A DNA stretch of 19,549 nucleotides from Flavobacteriales bacterium UBA2426 (lineage in GTDB: Bacteria; Bacteroidota; Bacteroidia; Flavobacteriales_F; PHOS-HE28), in assembly GCA_002342985.1 (NCBI GenBank), contig DDRC01000089.1, positions 48,264 to 67,812 on the forward strand, written 5' to 3'. A program made the translations under genes and the position numbers. Below, in pieces: positions 1-6,996 of the stretch. Positions within the stretch are counted from its first letter, which is position 1, and the number at the start of each line of letters is the position of its first letter. The notes under the pieces are model-generated. The model was given only the letters and a program-made list of their open reading frames with translations, did no database searches and was not told the DNA's origin.

Positions 1-93
1 GCCAGGGCCACGGGTGGGGTGAACGAGCCCGCGATCTGCGCACCGGTGGGGCACCCGGCTGCACATGCGCTGCGGGCCGCATCGCTGCTGAGC

Positions 94-101
94 GATCTTT
101 G
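94..101 (+). promoter_or_regulatory. Candidate -7 promoter element upstream of the 109 start
   Basis: GATCTTTG matches five of the six fixed positions of the Bacteroidota -7 consensus TAnnTTTG and ends 7 nt before the ATG at 109. No convincing -33 TTG is visible. It supports ATG 109 as the real start rather than the in-frame GTG at 19, because the motif lies inside the longer reading frame. Assignment is by motif similarity only. Confidence 0.4.
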
Positions 102-108
102 CAGGGCC

Positions 109-684
109 ATGCACGACATCGAACCCTTCTGGAACTGGCGGCACAAGTACATGGCCGAGGAGGATGAGCGCTCGCCGTTCTTCGGGGAAGAGCACAGCGA
201 GTTCGAGTTCACGCATGCCGTTTACGACCACCTGATCCATCCCCAATGGGACAGCTTCGGCAGCGCCACGCTCTACCTGAAGGTGCTCTTCGCGGACTAT
301 GAGGAGGGCTTCGCAATCCTCGAATTCATCGGCGAGTGGAACGACCTGCTCCACAACGATGTGATGACCCTGAAGCGCAACATCATCGAGCACCAGATGG
401 CACAGGGCATCCGCAAGTTCATCCTCATCGGGGAGAATGTGCTCAACTTCCACCACAGCGATGAGGAGTACTACGCCGAGTGGTTCGATGAGGTGAGCGA
501 GGCCGACGGCTGGATTGCGCTGCTCAACTTCCGACCGCATGTGCTGGAGGACCTGCAGCACGCCAACATCGACCAGTACTTCCTGCTCGGCGGCCACCTG
601 AATGCGCTGCGTTGGCGCAGCTGCGGACCCGAGGAGCTTTTCGAGAAGGTGGATGCGCTGGTGGTTAAGCGGCTGGGCATGTAG
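109..684 (+). CDS. Conserved Bacteroidota protein of unknown function
   Basis: This is a 191-aa soluble protein with no signal peptide, membrane segment or recognised catalytic motif. It is rich in acidic and aromatic residues and begins MHDIEPFWNWR. I recognise it as resembling a family of uncharacterised proteins in Bacteroidota genomes, but I know no function. The frame is open to the left edge of the window, with a GTG at 19. I prefer ATG 109 because the added residues are Ala-rich and unlike the rest of the protein, and because a -7-like motif lies just upstream. The gene converges on the NUDIX gene, leaving 16 bp between the two stop codons. The coding frame is well supported by composition; the function is unknown. 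Confidence 0.8.
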   Translation: MHDIEPFWNWRHKYMAEEDERSPFFGEEHSEFEFTHAVYDHLIHPQWDSFGSATLYLKVLFADYEEGFAILEFIGEWNDLLHNDVMTLKRNIIEHQMAQGIRKFILIGENVLNFHHSDEEYYAEWFDEVSEADGWIALLNFRPHVLEDLQHANIDQYFLLGGHLNALRWRSCGPEELFEKVDALVVKRLGM

Positions 685-700
685 CCCGTCCCGGAACCGC

Positions 701-1144
701 TCATCCCCCCATCCGGTCCTGCATCAGCCGCCACACCACGCGGTCGATGGGCAGCGATACCGCCTCCTCGGCCAGCGCATGCAGGGGCTGCCACCGGAAC
801 ACCTCCTGATCCGTGGAACCGGAGATGCCCTCGAACGGACGCTGCACCACCGCGATCGCTCCCGGGTCGGGTACCTTGAATGTGAAGTAGATGCTCACCA
901 CCTGCATGGGCTCCGCATGGAAGGCGCTCTGCTGGAAGAAATCAGTGGTGTAGAAATGGTCCAGGCCCTGGGCCTCAAGCCCCATCTCCTCACGGATCTC
1001 CCGCAGGAGGCAGTCCCTGAGTCCCTCGCCGTACTCTAACCCGCCGCCGGGGAACTTGGTGATGCGATGCCCCTTGATGAGTTCATCGGAGACGAGCGCC
1101 CTGCCCTGCTGCACCAGCAGCCCATAGACCCTTATGGTGAACAT
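701..1144 (-). CDS. NUDIX hydrolase
   Basis: This 147-aa protein carries a complete Nudix box at residues 34-56: G-x5-E-x7-R-E-I-R-E-E-M-G-L, which fits the consensus Gx5Ex7REUxEExGU. The Glu residues of the REIREE part coordinate the divalent metal. Family members hydrolyse nucleoside diphosphates linked to another group, for example oxidised dNTPs, ADP-ribose or dinucleoside polyphosphates; the substrate cannot be read from the sequence. The length is normal for a single-domain cytosolic enzyme. The start at 1144 lies 3 nt downstream of the stop of the FrnE/DsbA-like gene, so the two are very likely co-transcribed. A redox protein beside a nucleotide-cleaning enzyme would fit oxidative-stress housekeeping, but that is inference. 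The motif is intact and the family call is firm. Confidence 0.93.
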   Translation of the reverse strand: MFTIRVYGLLVQQGRALVSDELIKGHRITKFPGGGLEYGEGLRDCLLREIREEMGLEAQGLDHFYTTDFFQQSAFHAEPMQVVSIYFTFKVPDPGAIAVVQRPFEGISGSTDQEVFRWQPLHALAEEAVSLPIDRVVWRLMQDRMGG

Positions 1145-1147
1145 GGC

Positions 1148-1945
1148 TCAATCCGTGCGGCCCGGGAGGCAATCGGCATTCCCGGGCGCGCATGCGGCCC
1201 CCGATGAAGGCGCGGTGGCGGGGCGCCCCGCCCATGCCTGCTGCAGCGCCGCCAGGAAATGATCGGCGCTCTGCGCGCCGCTCACGGCGAGCTTCCGGTC
1301 GATCACGAAGAAGGGAACGCCCCGGATGCCGAGCTGCTCCGCCTCGCGCTCATCAGCCCTCACGGCCACTCCGTAGTCACCGCTTTCCAGCATCGCAGAG
1401 GCCTCCGCAGCATCCAGTCCGATCTCTCCTGCCAGGCGGACCAGTGTGGCGGCATCGCCGATGTGGGCACCTTCGGTGAAGTAGGCCTTGAAGAGGCGCT
1501 CCTCGGCCGCATCACCCAGGCCATGGGCCTTGGCCAGCTGGATGAGCCGGTGGGCATGGAAGGAATTCGCCAGTACCGCCCGGTCGAAATCATAGTGCAG
1601 CCCCAGCGATGCTGCACGGGCCGCTACATCAGCCACCCGGCTGCGGGCGGCATCGCGGCTCATGCCGTACTTCTGCGCCAGCATGGTGTAGGTATCCTCT
1701 GCGCTGCGTGCGGGCGCGGAGGGGTCGAGCTCGAAGCTCTTCCACTCCACCCGCACCCGGTCGCGTTGCGGGAAGCGCTCCAGCGCCGCCTCGAACTCGC
1801 GCTTGCCGATATAGCAGAATGGGCAAACGACATCGCTCCAGATCTCTATGACGAGCGGAGCGGGGTGCTGCATGTTGGTCATGGAGTCCTGAGCGAAAAG
1901 CGAATGCGCGACGAGCATCGCGGAGAAGTGAACGCTGATGCGCAT
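1148..1945 (-). CDS. FrnE/DsbA-family thiol oxidoreductase
   Basis: This 265-aa protein has the DsbA-like thioredoxin fold of the FrnE/HCCA-isomerase branch. The strand IEIWSDVVCPFCYIGK carries the redox pair C41-P-F-C44, followed by the helical insert and a cis-Pro loop (GIRGVPFFVI). The tail holds a second cysteine pair spaced C-x6-C. Extra C-terminal cysteines are known in Deinococcus FrnE and could form a resolving disulfide (inference). The start is uncertain. ATG 1945 adds a short hydrophobic segment ending SLFAQ that could be a weak signal peptide, and it lies 14 nt after a perfect TAnnTTTG motif. ATG 1882 would give the more usual cytoplasmic form. It is the first gene of a two-gene unit with the NUDIX hydrolase and is divergent from the kelch gene. 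Confidence 0.88.
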   Translation of the reverse strand: MRISVHFSAMLVAHSLFAQDSMTNMQHPAPLVIEIWSDVVCPFCYIGKREFEAALERFPQRDRVRVEWKSFELDPSAPARSAEDTYTMLAQKYGMSRDAARSRVADVAARAASLGLHYDFDRAVLANSFHAHRLIQLAKAHGLGDAAEERLFKAYFTEGAHIGDAATLVRLAGEIGLDAAEASAMLESGDYGVAVRADEREAEQLGIRGVPFFVIDRKLAVSGAQSADHFLAALQQAWAGRPATAPSSGAACAPGNADCLPGRTD

Positions 1946-1959
1946 GATCGATGCCCGTC

Positions 1960-1967
1960 CAAAGGTA
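1960..1967 (-). promoter_or_regulatory. Candidate -7 promoter element of the FrnE/NUDIX unit
   Basis: On the minus strand TACCTTTG matches all six fixed positions of the Bacteroidota consensus TAnnTTTG. It ends 14 nt before ATG 1945 and would give a leader of about 10 nt for that start, or about 75 nt for ATG 1882. No clear -33 TTG is seen. Confidence 0.5.
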
Positions 1968-1991
1968 CCCCCGGTGAACGCTTGTCCTGGC

Positions 1992-2018
1992 GAACCGGTT
2001 CACGGCGCACCGGTGCGC
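1992..2018. promoter_or_regulatory. Paired CCGG-centred palindromes in divergent intergenic region
   Basis: The 224-bp gap between the divergent FrnE-like and kelch genes contains two perfect palindromes with the same ACCGGT core. GAACCGGTTC lies at 1992-2001 and GCGCACCGGTGCGC at 2005-2018, with centres 15 bp apart. They could be a binding site for a dimeric regulator serving either gene. GC-rich DNA yields such palindromes by chance fairly often, so this is tentative. I see nothing else in the gap beyond the two -7-like motifs. Confidence 0.3.
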
Positions 2019-2157
2019 ACCTTGATGAATCGCGCAGCCAGGCGGCAACCGCAGGGAGCCCCGGCAGGAGGAGCCGCTGGTGTGCCCGATCGGCGCTCAT
2101 CACCGCACGCTCGGGACCTTCGCCTGGGAATCCGACTCAGCTGCGATGCGGCATGAT

Positions 2158-2165
2158 TACCTTCA
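2158..2165 (+). promoter_or_regulatory. Candidate -7 promoter element of the kelch gene
   Basis: TACCTTCA matches four of the six fixed positions of TAnnTTTG and ends 4 nt before the ATG at 2170. This is the same spacing as at the threonine aldolase and DinB genes. The match is weak on its own; the repeated position is what makes it worth listing. Confidence 0.3.
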
Positions 2166-2169
2166 CGGA

Positions 2170-3348
2170 ATGCGCCTCTTGCTTCTATTTCTCGCGGCCA
2201 GCGGACATTGCGTCTGGGGTCAGGCCTGGGAGCAGCTCCCGGATTTCCCTGGAACGGCGAGGGACGATGCCGCTTCCTTCACCATTGACGGCGCCATTTA
2301 CGTGGGCACGGGCATGGAGTTGGGCTGGGGACTGACGAACGATTGGTACGTCTACGACACCCAGGCCGGCGCTTGGTGGCCGATTGCGCCGCTGCCCGCC
2401 ACGCCGCGGCAATACTGCTCCTCCTTCGTCCTGGAGGGCAAAGGCTACCTCTTCGGCGGCATTGATGCCGATGGTCCGCTCAACGAGCTGTGGTGCTTTG
2501 ACCCGGCAACCAATACGTGGAGCGCGAAGGCTCCGTTGCCAGGCGAGGGCCGTTATGCCTGCGTATCGGCCGGATTGGGCAGCACCGGCCATGTGGCCAC
2601 CGGCATGCTGGCAAGCGGATCGCCCACCAATGAGCATTGGCTCTACAACGCCAATGTGGATCAGTGGTTCCCATCTCAGCCCGTGCCGGGTCCGGCCCGC
2701 CACCGGGCGGCCGCCTTCCTGACCACCGCATTCACGGTGATCGGTGGAGCCGACGCTGCAGGCGAAGCGCTCTCCGATGCGTGGTCCTATGAGGCCCTCT
2801 TCCCCACGGGCGAGTGGGAGACCGCGCCTCCCCTGCCCGATGCACGGTTCGGGGCGCGCGGCATCACCGGCTGGAACGCGGTGGTCGGCGGAGCCAGCGA
2901 CTGGGGCACCTTCCACGCCGATGCATGGACCCTGCAGGAGGGTGCATGGCTGCCCATGCCGGCCTTCAGCGGCGGCGCGCGGCGGGGCGCGGCTACAGCC
3001 GGAATCCCGGGGCCATCCGGGGGGGCCTACATGGGCACAGGCCTCAGCAGCGAACTGGTGCGGCAGCGCGATTGGTGGATGCTGCGGCCCTTGGTCGGCA
3101 TCGCGGAGAACATCGAAGGCACATTATCGGCCTGGCCGAATCCATCGGCGGAATGGGCGCAGGTGGATTGGTCGCCCGCCGACGGGCCCGCAGCCTTTGC
3201 CGTGCATGATGCACTGGGCCGGCTCGTCGCCTCAGGCACCCTGCGGTCCGGCGATCGCATCGATCTGCGCACGCTGCCCGAGGGACAGTACCTGCTCCAT
3301 GTGGCGGCCGCACGCGCGATGCGGACCAAGTTGCTGCGCGCGCCCTGA
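2170..3348 (+). CDS. Secreted kelch-repeat protein with T9SS C-terminal sorting domain
   Basis: This is a 392-aa protein. The N-terminus is a Sec signal peptide (MRLLLLFLAASGHCVWGQ, cleaved about there). The centre is a series of about five or six kelch-like repeats of the form xYxxGGx...DxWxYDPxTxxWxxxxPLP, which fold into a beta-propeller. From about residue 319 to the end is a type IX secretion sorting domain: WPNPS at 322-326, a central DALGRLVASG turn, then DLRTLPEGQYLL. Proteins of this type are exported across the outer membrane and attached to the surface or released. The ligand is unknown; kelch propellers usually mediate protein or glycan contacts. ATG 2170 is chosen over the in-frame ATG 2147 because it begins directly at the signal peptide. 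Confidence 0.88.
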   Translation: MRLLLLFLAASGHCVWGQAWEQLPDFPGTARDDAASFTIDGAIYVGTGMELGWGLTNDWYVYDTQAGAWWPIAPLPATPRQYCSSFVLEGKGYLFGGIDADGPLNELWCFDPATNTWSAKAPLPGEGRYACVSAGLGSTGHVATGMLASGSPTNEHWLYNANVDQWFPSQPVPGPARHRAAAFLTTAFTVIGGADAAGEALSDAWSYEALFPTGEWETAPPLPDARFGARGITGWNAVVGGASDWGTFHADAWTLQEGAWLPMPAFSGGARRGAATAGIPGPSGGAYMGTGLSSELVRQRDWWMLRPLVGIAENIEGTLSAWPNPSAEWAQVDWSPADGPAAFAVHDALGRLVASGTLRSGDRIDLRTLPEGQYLLHVAAARAMRTKLLRAP

Positions 3349-3395
3349 CCTGCGTCAGCCGACGGCGCCGGTTCCGTGCGCACCTTCAGCCCATC

Positions 3396-3782
3396 ATGGA
3401 AGCGCAACTCTTCTACAAGGAATTGGGGCGGCTGCTCTACGCCATTGCGGCCGCCGATGGACGGGTCACCGCCAAGGAGGTCGCTGCACTCAAGCGCATC
3501 GTTTCCGAGCAGCTGGTGCCGCAGGAGGTGAGTACCGATCACTTCGGCACGGACCAGGCCTACATCACGGAATTCGAGTTCGATGTGCTGGCCGATCGCG
3601 GTGCCTCGGCGGAAGGCGCATTCGACTCCTTCATCGCCTACATGGCCGGCCATAAGAACGACCTCTCGCCCGGGCGCAAGCAGCTGATCTACCGCTGCGC
3701 CGATGCCGTAGGCCATGCCTTCCATGGGGTTGGCAAGGCGGAGCTGCCCCTGCTGATCGAGCTGCACCGGCACCTGCACTGA
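3396..3782 (+). CDS. TerB-like (tellurite-resistance TerB family) small protein
   Basis: This 128-aa helical, probably cytosolic protein has an N-terminal segment, LLYAIAAADGRVTAKEVAAL, with the AxADGxVxxxE pattern typical of TerB-like domains, where the acidic residues sit in a metal-binding helical pair. The remainder is helical with a His-rich end (ELHRHLH). Family members are linked to tellurite resistance or envelope stress, but many solitary bacterial copies have no known role, and no other ter genes are nearby. It lies 47 bp after the kelch gene and 39 bp before the threonine aldolase start. A poor -7-like string, CACCTTCA at 3381-3388, precedes it. It could be transcribed alone or by read-through from the kelch gene. 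Confidence 0.65.
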   Translation: MEAQLFYKELGRLLYAIAAADGRVTAKEVAALKRIVSEQLVPQEVSTDHFGTDQAYITEFEFDVLADRGASAEGAFDSFIAYMAGHKNDLSPGRKQLIYRCADAVGHAFHGVGKAELPLLIELHRHLH

Positions 3783-3809
3783 GCCGCGGACGGCATGCGC
3801 GGCCCAAGC

Positions 3810-3817
3810 TATCTTGG
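3810..3817 (+). promoter_or_regulatory. ltaE: Candidate -7 promoter element of the threonine aldolase unit
   Basis: TATCTTGG matches five of the six fixed positions of TAnnTTTG and ends 4 nt before ATG 3822. If used, transcription would begin at or next to the start codon, giving a leaderless mRNA. It supports ATG 3822 over ATG 3795. Confidence 0.42.
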
Positions 3818-3821
3818 GCGC

Positions 3822-4850
3822 ATGCGGCCGATCGACCTCCGGTCCGATACCGTCACTCGACCCACTCCGGCCATGCTGGAAGCTATGCTCCATGCCGAAG
3901 TGGGGGATGATGTCTTCGGCGAGGACCCCACGGTGAATGCCCTTGAAGCGCGCATGGCCGGACTCTTCGGCCACGAGGCTGCGCTCCTCTGTCCCAGCGG
4001 TACGCAGACCAACCAGATCGCCATCAATGTGCACACCCGGCCCGGCGATGAGGTGCTGTGCGAGGAAGGCGCCCATGTTTACCGCTACGAGGGCGGTGGC
4101 ATGATGGCCAATAGCGGCTGCAGCGTGCGCTTCCTGCCCGCCGAACGGGGACGCTTCACCGCCGATGCGGTGGCCGCTGCAGTGAACGACAGGCAGGCAG
4201 CGTACCTCGCCCATTCGCGGATGGTGGTGATCGAGAATACGGTGAACCGCGGAGGCGGGGCCTGCTGGAGCCTTGGGCAGGCGGCGGCGGTGCGTGAAGC
4301 CTGCGATGCGCTTGGGCTGAGCCTCCACCTCGATGGTGCGCGCATCTTCAATGCCATGGTTGAGGACGGCACCGCGCCCGCGCAATGGGGCGGGATCTTC
4401 CACTCCGTATCCGTCTGCCTCAGCAAAGGGCTCGGCGCACCGGTGGGCAGCGTGCTCATCGGCAGCGCCGCATTCATCCACCAGGCCCGGCGCGTGCGCA
4501 AGCGCCTGGGCGGGGGCATGCGGCAGGCCGGCCTGCTCGCCGCCGCCGGCCTGCATGCACTGGACCATCATGTGGAGCGGCTGCGGGACGACCATGCGCG
4601 CGCACGCAGGCTCGGAGCAGCCATCACCCAAGAGCCTTGGTGCGAGCGGGTGATGCCCACGGAAACGAACATCGTGATCTATGACCTCCAAGCGGGCCTG
4701 GATGCCAAGGCGCACACCGCAGCATTGGGCAGTCAGGGCATCCTTTGCTTGGCCATCGGACCGCGGCAGGTGCGGATGGTCACCCACCTCGATGTGGACG
4801 ATGCCGGGATCGACCGTGCCATCGCCGCATTGCAGCGCATCAAGCACTGA
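3822..4850 (+). CDS. ltaE: Low-specificity L-threonine aldolase
   Basis: This 342-aa PLP-dependent enzyme (fold type I, beta-eliminating lyase family PF01212) cleaves L-threonine or L-allo-threonine to glycine and acetaldehyde. It begins with the hallmark [15 protein letters not shown] and continues with [15 protein letters not shown]. It has the PLP-ring-contacting Asp171 in [10 protein letters not shown] and the Schiff-base lysine K202 in [12 protein letters not shown]. The length is close to the roughly 333 aa of E. coli LtaE. I chose ATG 3822 because the family starts just before IDLRSDT and a -7-like motif ends 4 nt upstream; ATG 3795 would add nine unsupported residues. The small exported protein begins 3 nt after its stop, so it probably heads an operon. 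Confidence 0.93.
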   Translation: MRPIDLRSDTVTRPTPAMLEAMLHAEVGDDVFGEDPTVNALEARMAGLFGHEAALLCPSGTQTNQIAINVHTRPGDEVLCEEGAHVYRYEGGGMMANSGCSVRFLPAERGRFTADAVAAAVNDRQAAYLAHSRMVVIENTVNRGGGACWSLGQAAAVREACDALGLSLHLDGARIFNAMVEDGTAPAQWGGIFHSVSVCLSKGLGAPVGSVLIGSAAFIHQARRVRKRLGGGMRQAGLLAAAGLHALDHHVERLRDDHARARRLGAAITQEPWCERVMPTETNIVIYDLQAGLDAKAHTAALGSQGILCLAIGPRQVRMVTHLDVDDAGIDRAIAALQRIKH

Positions 4851-4853
4851 CCC

Positions 4854-5258
4854 ATGATCATGATCCAGCCTCCATCGCCGATACGAGCAGCGCTCATCCT
4901 GGCAGCCATCGCACTAGGCGCGGCCGGCCATGGCCAATTCGTGGACAAAGGCACGATCGACAGCGTGCAGGTCGCCTATCGTTGGGCCTTCCCGAAGGGA
5001 CAACCGGAACTGCTGCTCCGGCTCAGGAACACTGCCTCGATGGACCGGCAGGCAGCCTTGACCATCGACCTGTTCTACCAAGGGCGCACCATCGAGACTT
5101 TCGAGGCGGACACGTGCATCCGCGCTGGTCAAGCGCTCACGGGCAAGCTCAATGGCATCTACTTCCGGCCGAAGCGCATCACGGCCGCACAGGTGAAGGA
5201 CGGCAGTGCCGAAGTGGACGTCACACGCACAGAGATCACGGCCTCACCATGCCCCTAG
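4854..5258 (+). CDS. Small exported protein of unknown function
   Basis: This 134-aa protein has a clear signal peptide: a basic start, the hydrophobic core ALILAAIALGA, and a likely cleavage after AAGHGQ. The mature part (FVDKG onward) is a roughly 110-residue domain predicted to be mostly beta-strand, with two cysteines (TCIRAGQ and near the C-terminal SPCP) that may pair in the periplasm. I do not recognise the family. A second in-frame ATG lies two codons in. It begins 3 nt after the threonine aldolase stop, and the sensor kinase starts 2 nt after its own stop codon. A role as an accessory or ligand-sensing partner of the kinase is possible but unsupported beyond position. Confidence 0.7.
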   Translation: MIMIQPPSPIRAALILAAIALGAAGHGQFVDKGTIDSVQVAYRWAFPKGQPELLLRLRNTASMDRQAALTIDLFYQGRTIETFEADTCIRAGQALTGKLNGIYFRPKRITAAQVKDGSAEVDVTRTEITASPCP

Positions 5259-5259
5259 C

Positions 5260-6996
5260 ATGAATCAACGGCTCGTGGACCGAATCCTCCCGGCCCTGCT
5301 GGCCGTCGTGCTGGCAGGCTGCGCTTGGCTCCTGGTCGCGCATAGCCGCATGGTGCGGCAGCGCGAAGAGGAGCTCGCCGGCCACGCCCTCAGCCATGCG
5401 CACCAACTCGTGGGCATGCGGCTCAGCGGCATGTTCAACGAATGGGAAGCGGACCTGCAGGAGGAGGCCGCCGCCGTGCGGCTGGGCACACCCAAGGAGC
5501 AGCTGCTGCCGCGCTGGCGCGCACTGATGGCCTCGCACTGGTCCATCAATGCCATTCGCCTGGCCGATGAGGGCGGAGGCGAACATGGCCTGTACCGGCT
5601 GGATACCGCACTCTGGCTGGTGGAGACGCGGGCAGGCAGCAAGGATTCCCTGCCCGTCGCCAGGCGGCTGCTGAACTCAGGGCTGGATAGCACAGGGATT
5701 CCCTGGTCCCGTTTCGGACGCTACGATCCGCGCGAACGGGTCTGGTTCAGCAAGGCGCTCGAGAACCACCAGGACGTACCCGTGTGGGGCGAGCGCCAGT
5801 TCGGCGACAGTGCGGAGAATGTGCTCCAGGTGGCCCTCCTCATCCGCAGCCAGAACGCGCGCAATGCCTATCAAGTGATGCTGTTCGATGTGTCGCTGGA
5901 TCGCGCCGAACAGCTCGACACGCGATTCCTGCCGAGCCTCGGACCGGGGATGCTGCTCTTCGATTCCGAGGGCGCGACCTTGTTCTCGAGCACCGGAGCG
6001 GGAAAGGACGATTCCGCCAACATCCTGCGCAACGCCCTGACCCAATGGCTGACCAGCAAGACCTCGCGGGCATTCCCCATCGCGCATGAGCAGCACGCCT
6101 ATGCTGCGCAGGTCGCTCCCGTGATGCTGAATGGCCTAACCCTGCACAGTCTGGTGGCGATCGATGCGGCCCGGCTTGTCCATTGGACTGAACCCGACCG
6201 CAGGTACACCATGATGGGGGCGGCGGCATTGGCGGCGGTTGTCATCCTGCTCGGGCTGCTCTGGATGAGAAGCCGCCAACGGGACAGGGCGGCCGGCCTG
6301 GTATCCCTGCAGCTGAAGCAGTCGGAGTTCAGGTTGGGGAAGGCCCAGGGTGAGCGCGATGCCCTGAGCCGCGAGGTTCACCACCGGGTGAAGAACAACC
6401 TACAGGTGGTGAGCAGCCTGCTGAACCTGCAGGCCTCATCACTCACCGATGGGCCGGTGCGGAATGAATTCCTGCGCGGCAAGCGCCGCATCGATACCAT
6501 CGCCCTGGTGCATCACCGCCTCTACGACCATCCCGATCTGCGGCGGATCGACCTGCGGGTCTTCCTCGGCCAGCTCACCGCCTCCATCGCGGAACTGTAC
6601 ACGGATCGGAAGGGCACCATCAGCGTTGGGGTGGAGACCAATGGCATCACCTGCGATCAGGACACGGCCATCGAACTGGGCATCATCGTGTGCGAGCTGG
6701 TGAACAATGCCTTCCAGCACGCCTTCCCGCATGCCACCGGCGGACATGTGGAAGTGACGGTCACGCGCGTCGAGGGCGACCTGCACCGGCTGATGGTGCA
6801 CAACAATGGGGTTGCCCCCGACCATGGGCTGCTCACCGGTCCCGGCAAGCTCGGGCTGGAGATCGTGGAGGCGCTGGCGGAGCAGCTGGATGGAAGCCTG
6901 CATGTGCGCAGCGGCCCCGGTGTCGCGTTCGAGGTGCTCTTCAGGGTCCATAGCCCCGCCTCAGCGGAGGTCACGGATGCCGAGCCCGGTAAGTAG
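5260..6996 (+). CDS. Membrane sensor histidine kinase, HisKA_2 type
   Basis: This 578-aa kinase has TM1 near residues 9-29 (ILPALLAVVLAGCAWLLVAHS). An extracytoplasmic sensing region of about 280 residues follows, with no recognised domain name. TM2 is near 320-345 (AAALAAVVILLGLLWM). The HisKA_2 phospho-acceptor helix is EVHHRVKNNLQVVSSLLNLQ, with H374/H375, and a GHKL ATPase domain completes the protein. The N box is CELVNNAFQHAF (about 478-489) and a G2-like KLGLEIV follows. The G1 box is unusual: NNGVA, with N515 in place of the adenine-binding Asp, where the consensus is DxGxG. No response regulator is present in the window, so it is an orphan here. ATG 5260 is chosen because it starts just before TM1. 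Its 3' end overlaps the convergent TolC-like gene by 36 bp. Confidence 0.9.
   Translation: MNQRLVDRILPALLAVVLAGCAWLLVAHSRMVRQREEELAGHALSHAHQLVGMRLSGMFNEWEADLQEEAAAVRLGTPKEQLLPRWRALMASHWSINAIRLADEGGGEHGLYRLDTALWLVETRAGSKDSLPVARRLLNSGLDSTGIPWSRFGRYDPRERVWFSKALENHQDVPVWGERQFGDSAENVLQVALLIRSQNARNAYQVMLFDVSLDRAEQLDTRFLPSLGPGMLLFDSEGATLFSSTGAGKDDSANILRNALTQWLTSKTSRAFPIAHEQHAYAAQVAPVMLNGLTLHSLVAIDAARLVHWTEPDRRYTMMGAAALAAVVILLGLLWMRSRQRDRAAGLVSLQLKQSEFRLGKAQGERDALSREVHHRVKNNLQVVSSLLNLQASSLTDGPVRNEFLRGKRRIDTIALVHHRLYDHPDLRRIDLRVFLGQLTASIAELYTDRKGTISVGVETNGITCDQDTAIELGIIVCELVNNAFQHAFPHATGGHVEVTVTRVEGDLHRLMVHNNGVAPDHGLLTGPGKLGLEIVEALAEQLDGSLHVRSGPGVAFEVLFRVHSPASAEVTDAEPGK

Noticed and set aside
19..108. 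GTG start and 30 extra residues for the first gene
   Set aside because: The extra residues are Ala-rich and unlike the rest, and a -7-like motif lies inside this stretch. ATG 109 is more likely.
1259..2335. 358-codon open frame on the plus strand
   Set aside because: Antisense to the FrnE-like gene, then crosses the intergenic region and enters the kelch gene in another frame. No motif.
3027..4847. 606-codon open frame on the minus strand
   Set aside because: It lies antisense to the kelch end, TerB-like and threonine aldolase genes, all of which have clear family motifs. Long antisense frames are expected in GC-rich genes. It shows no recognisable domain.
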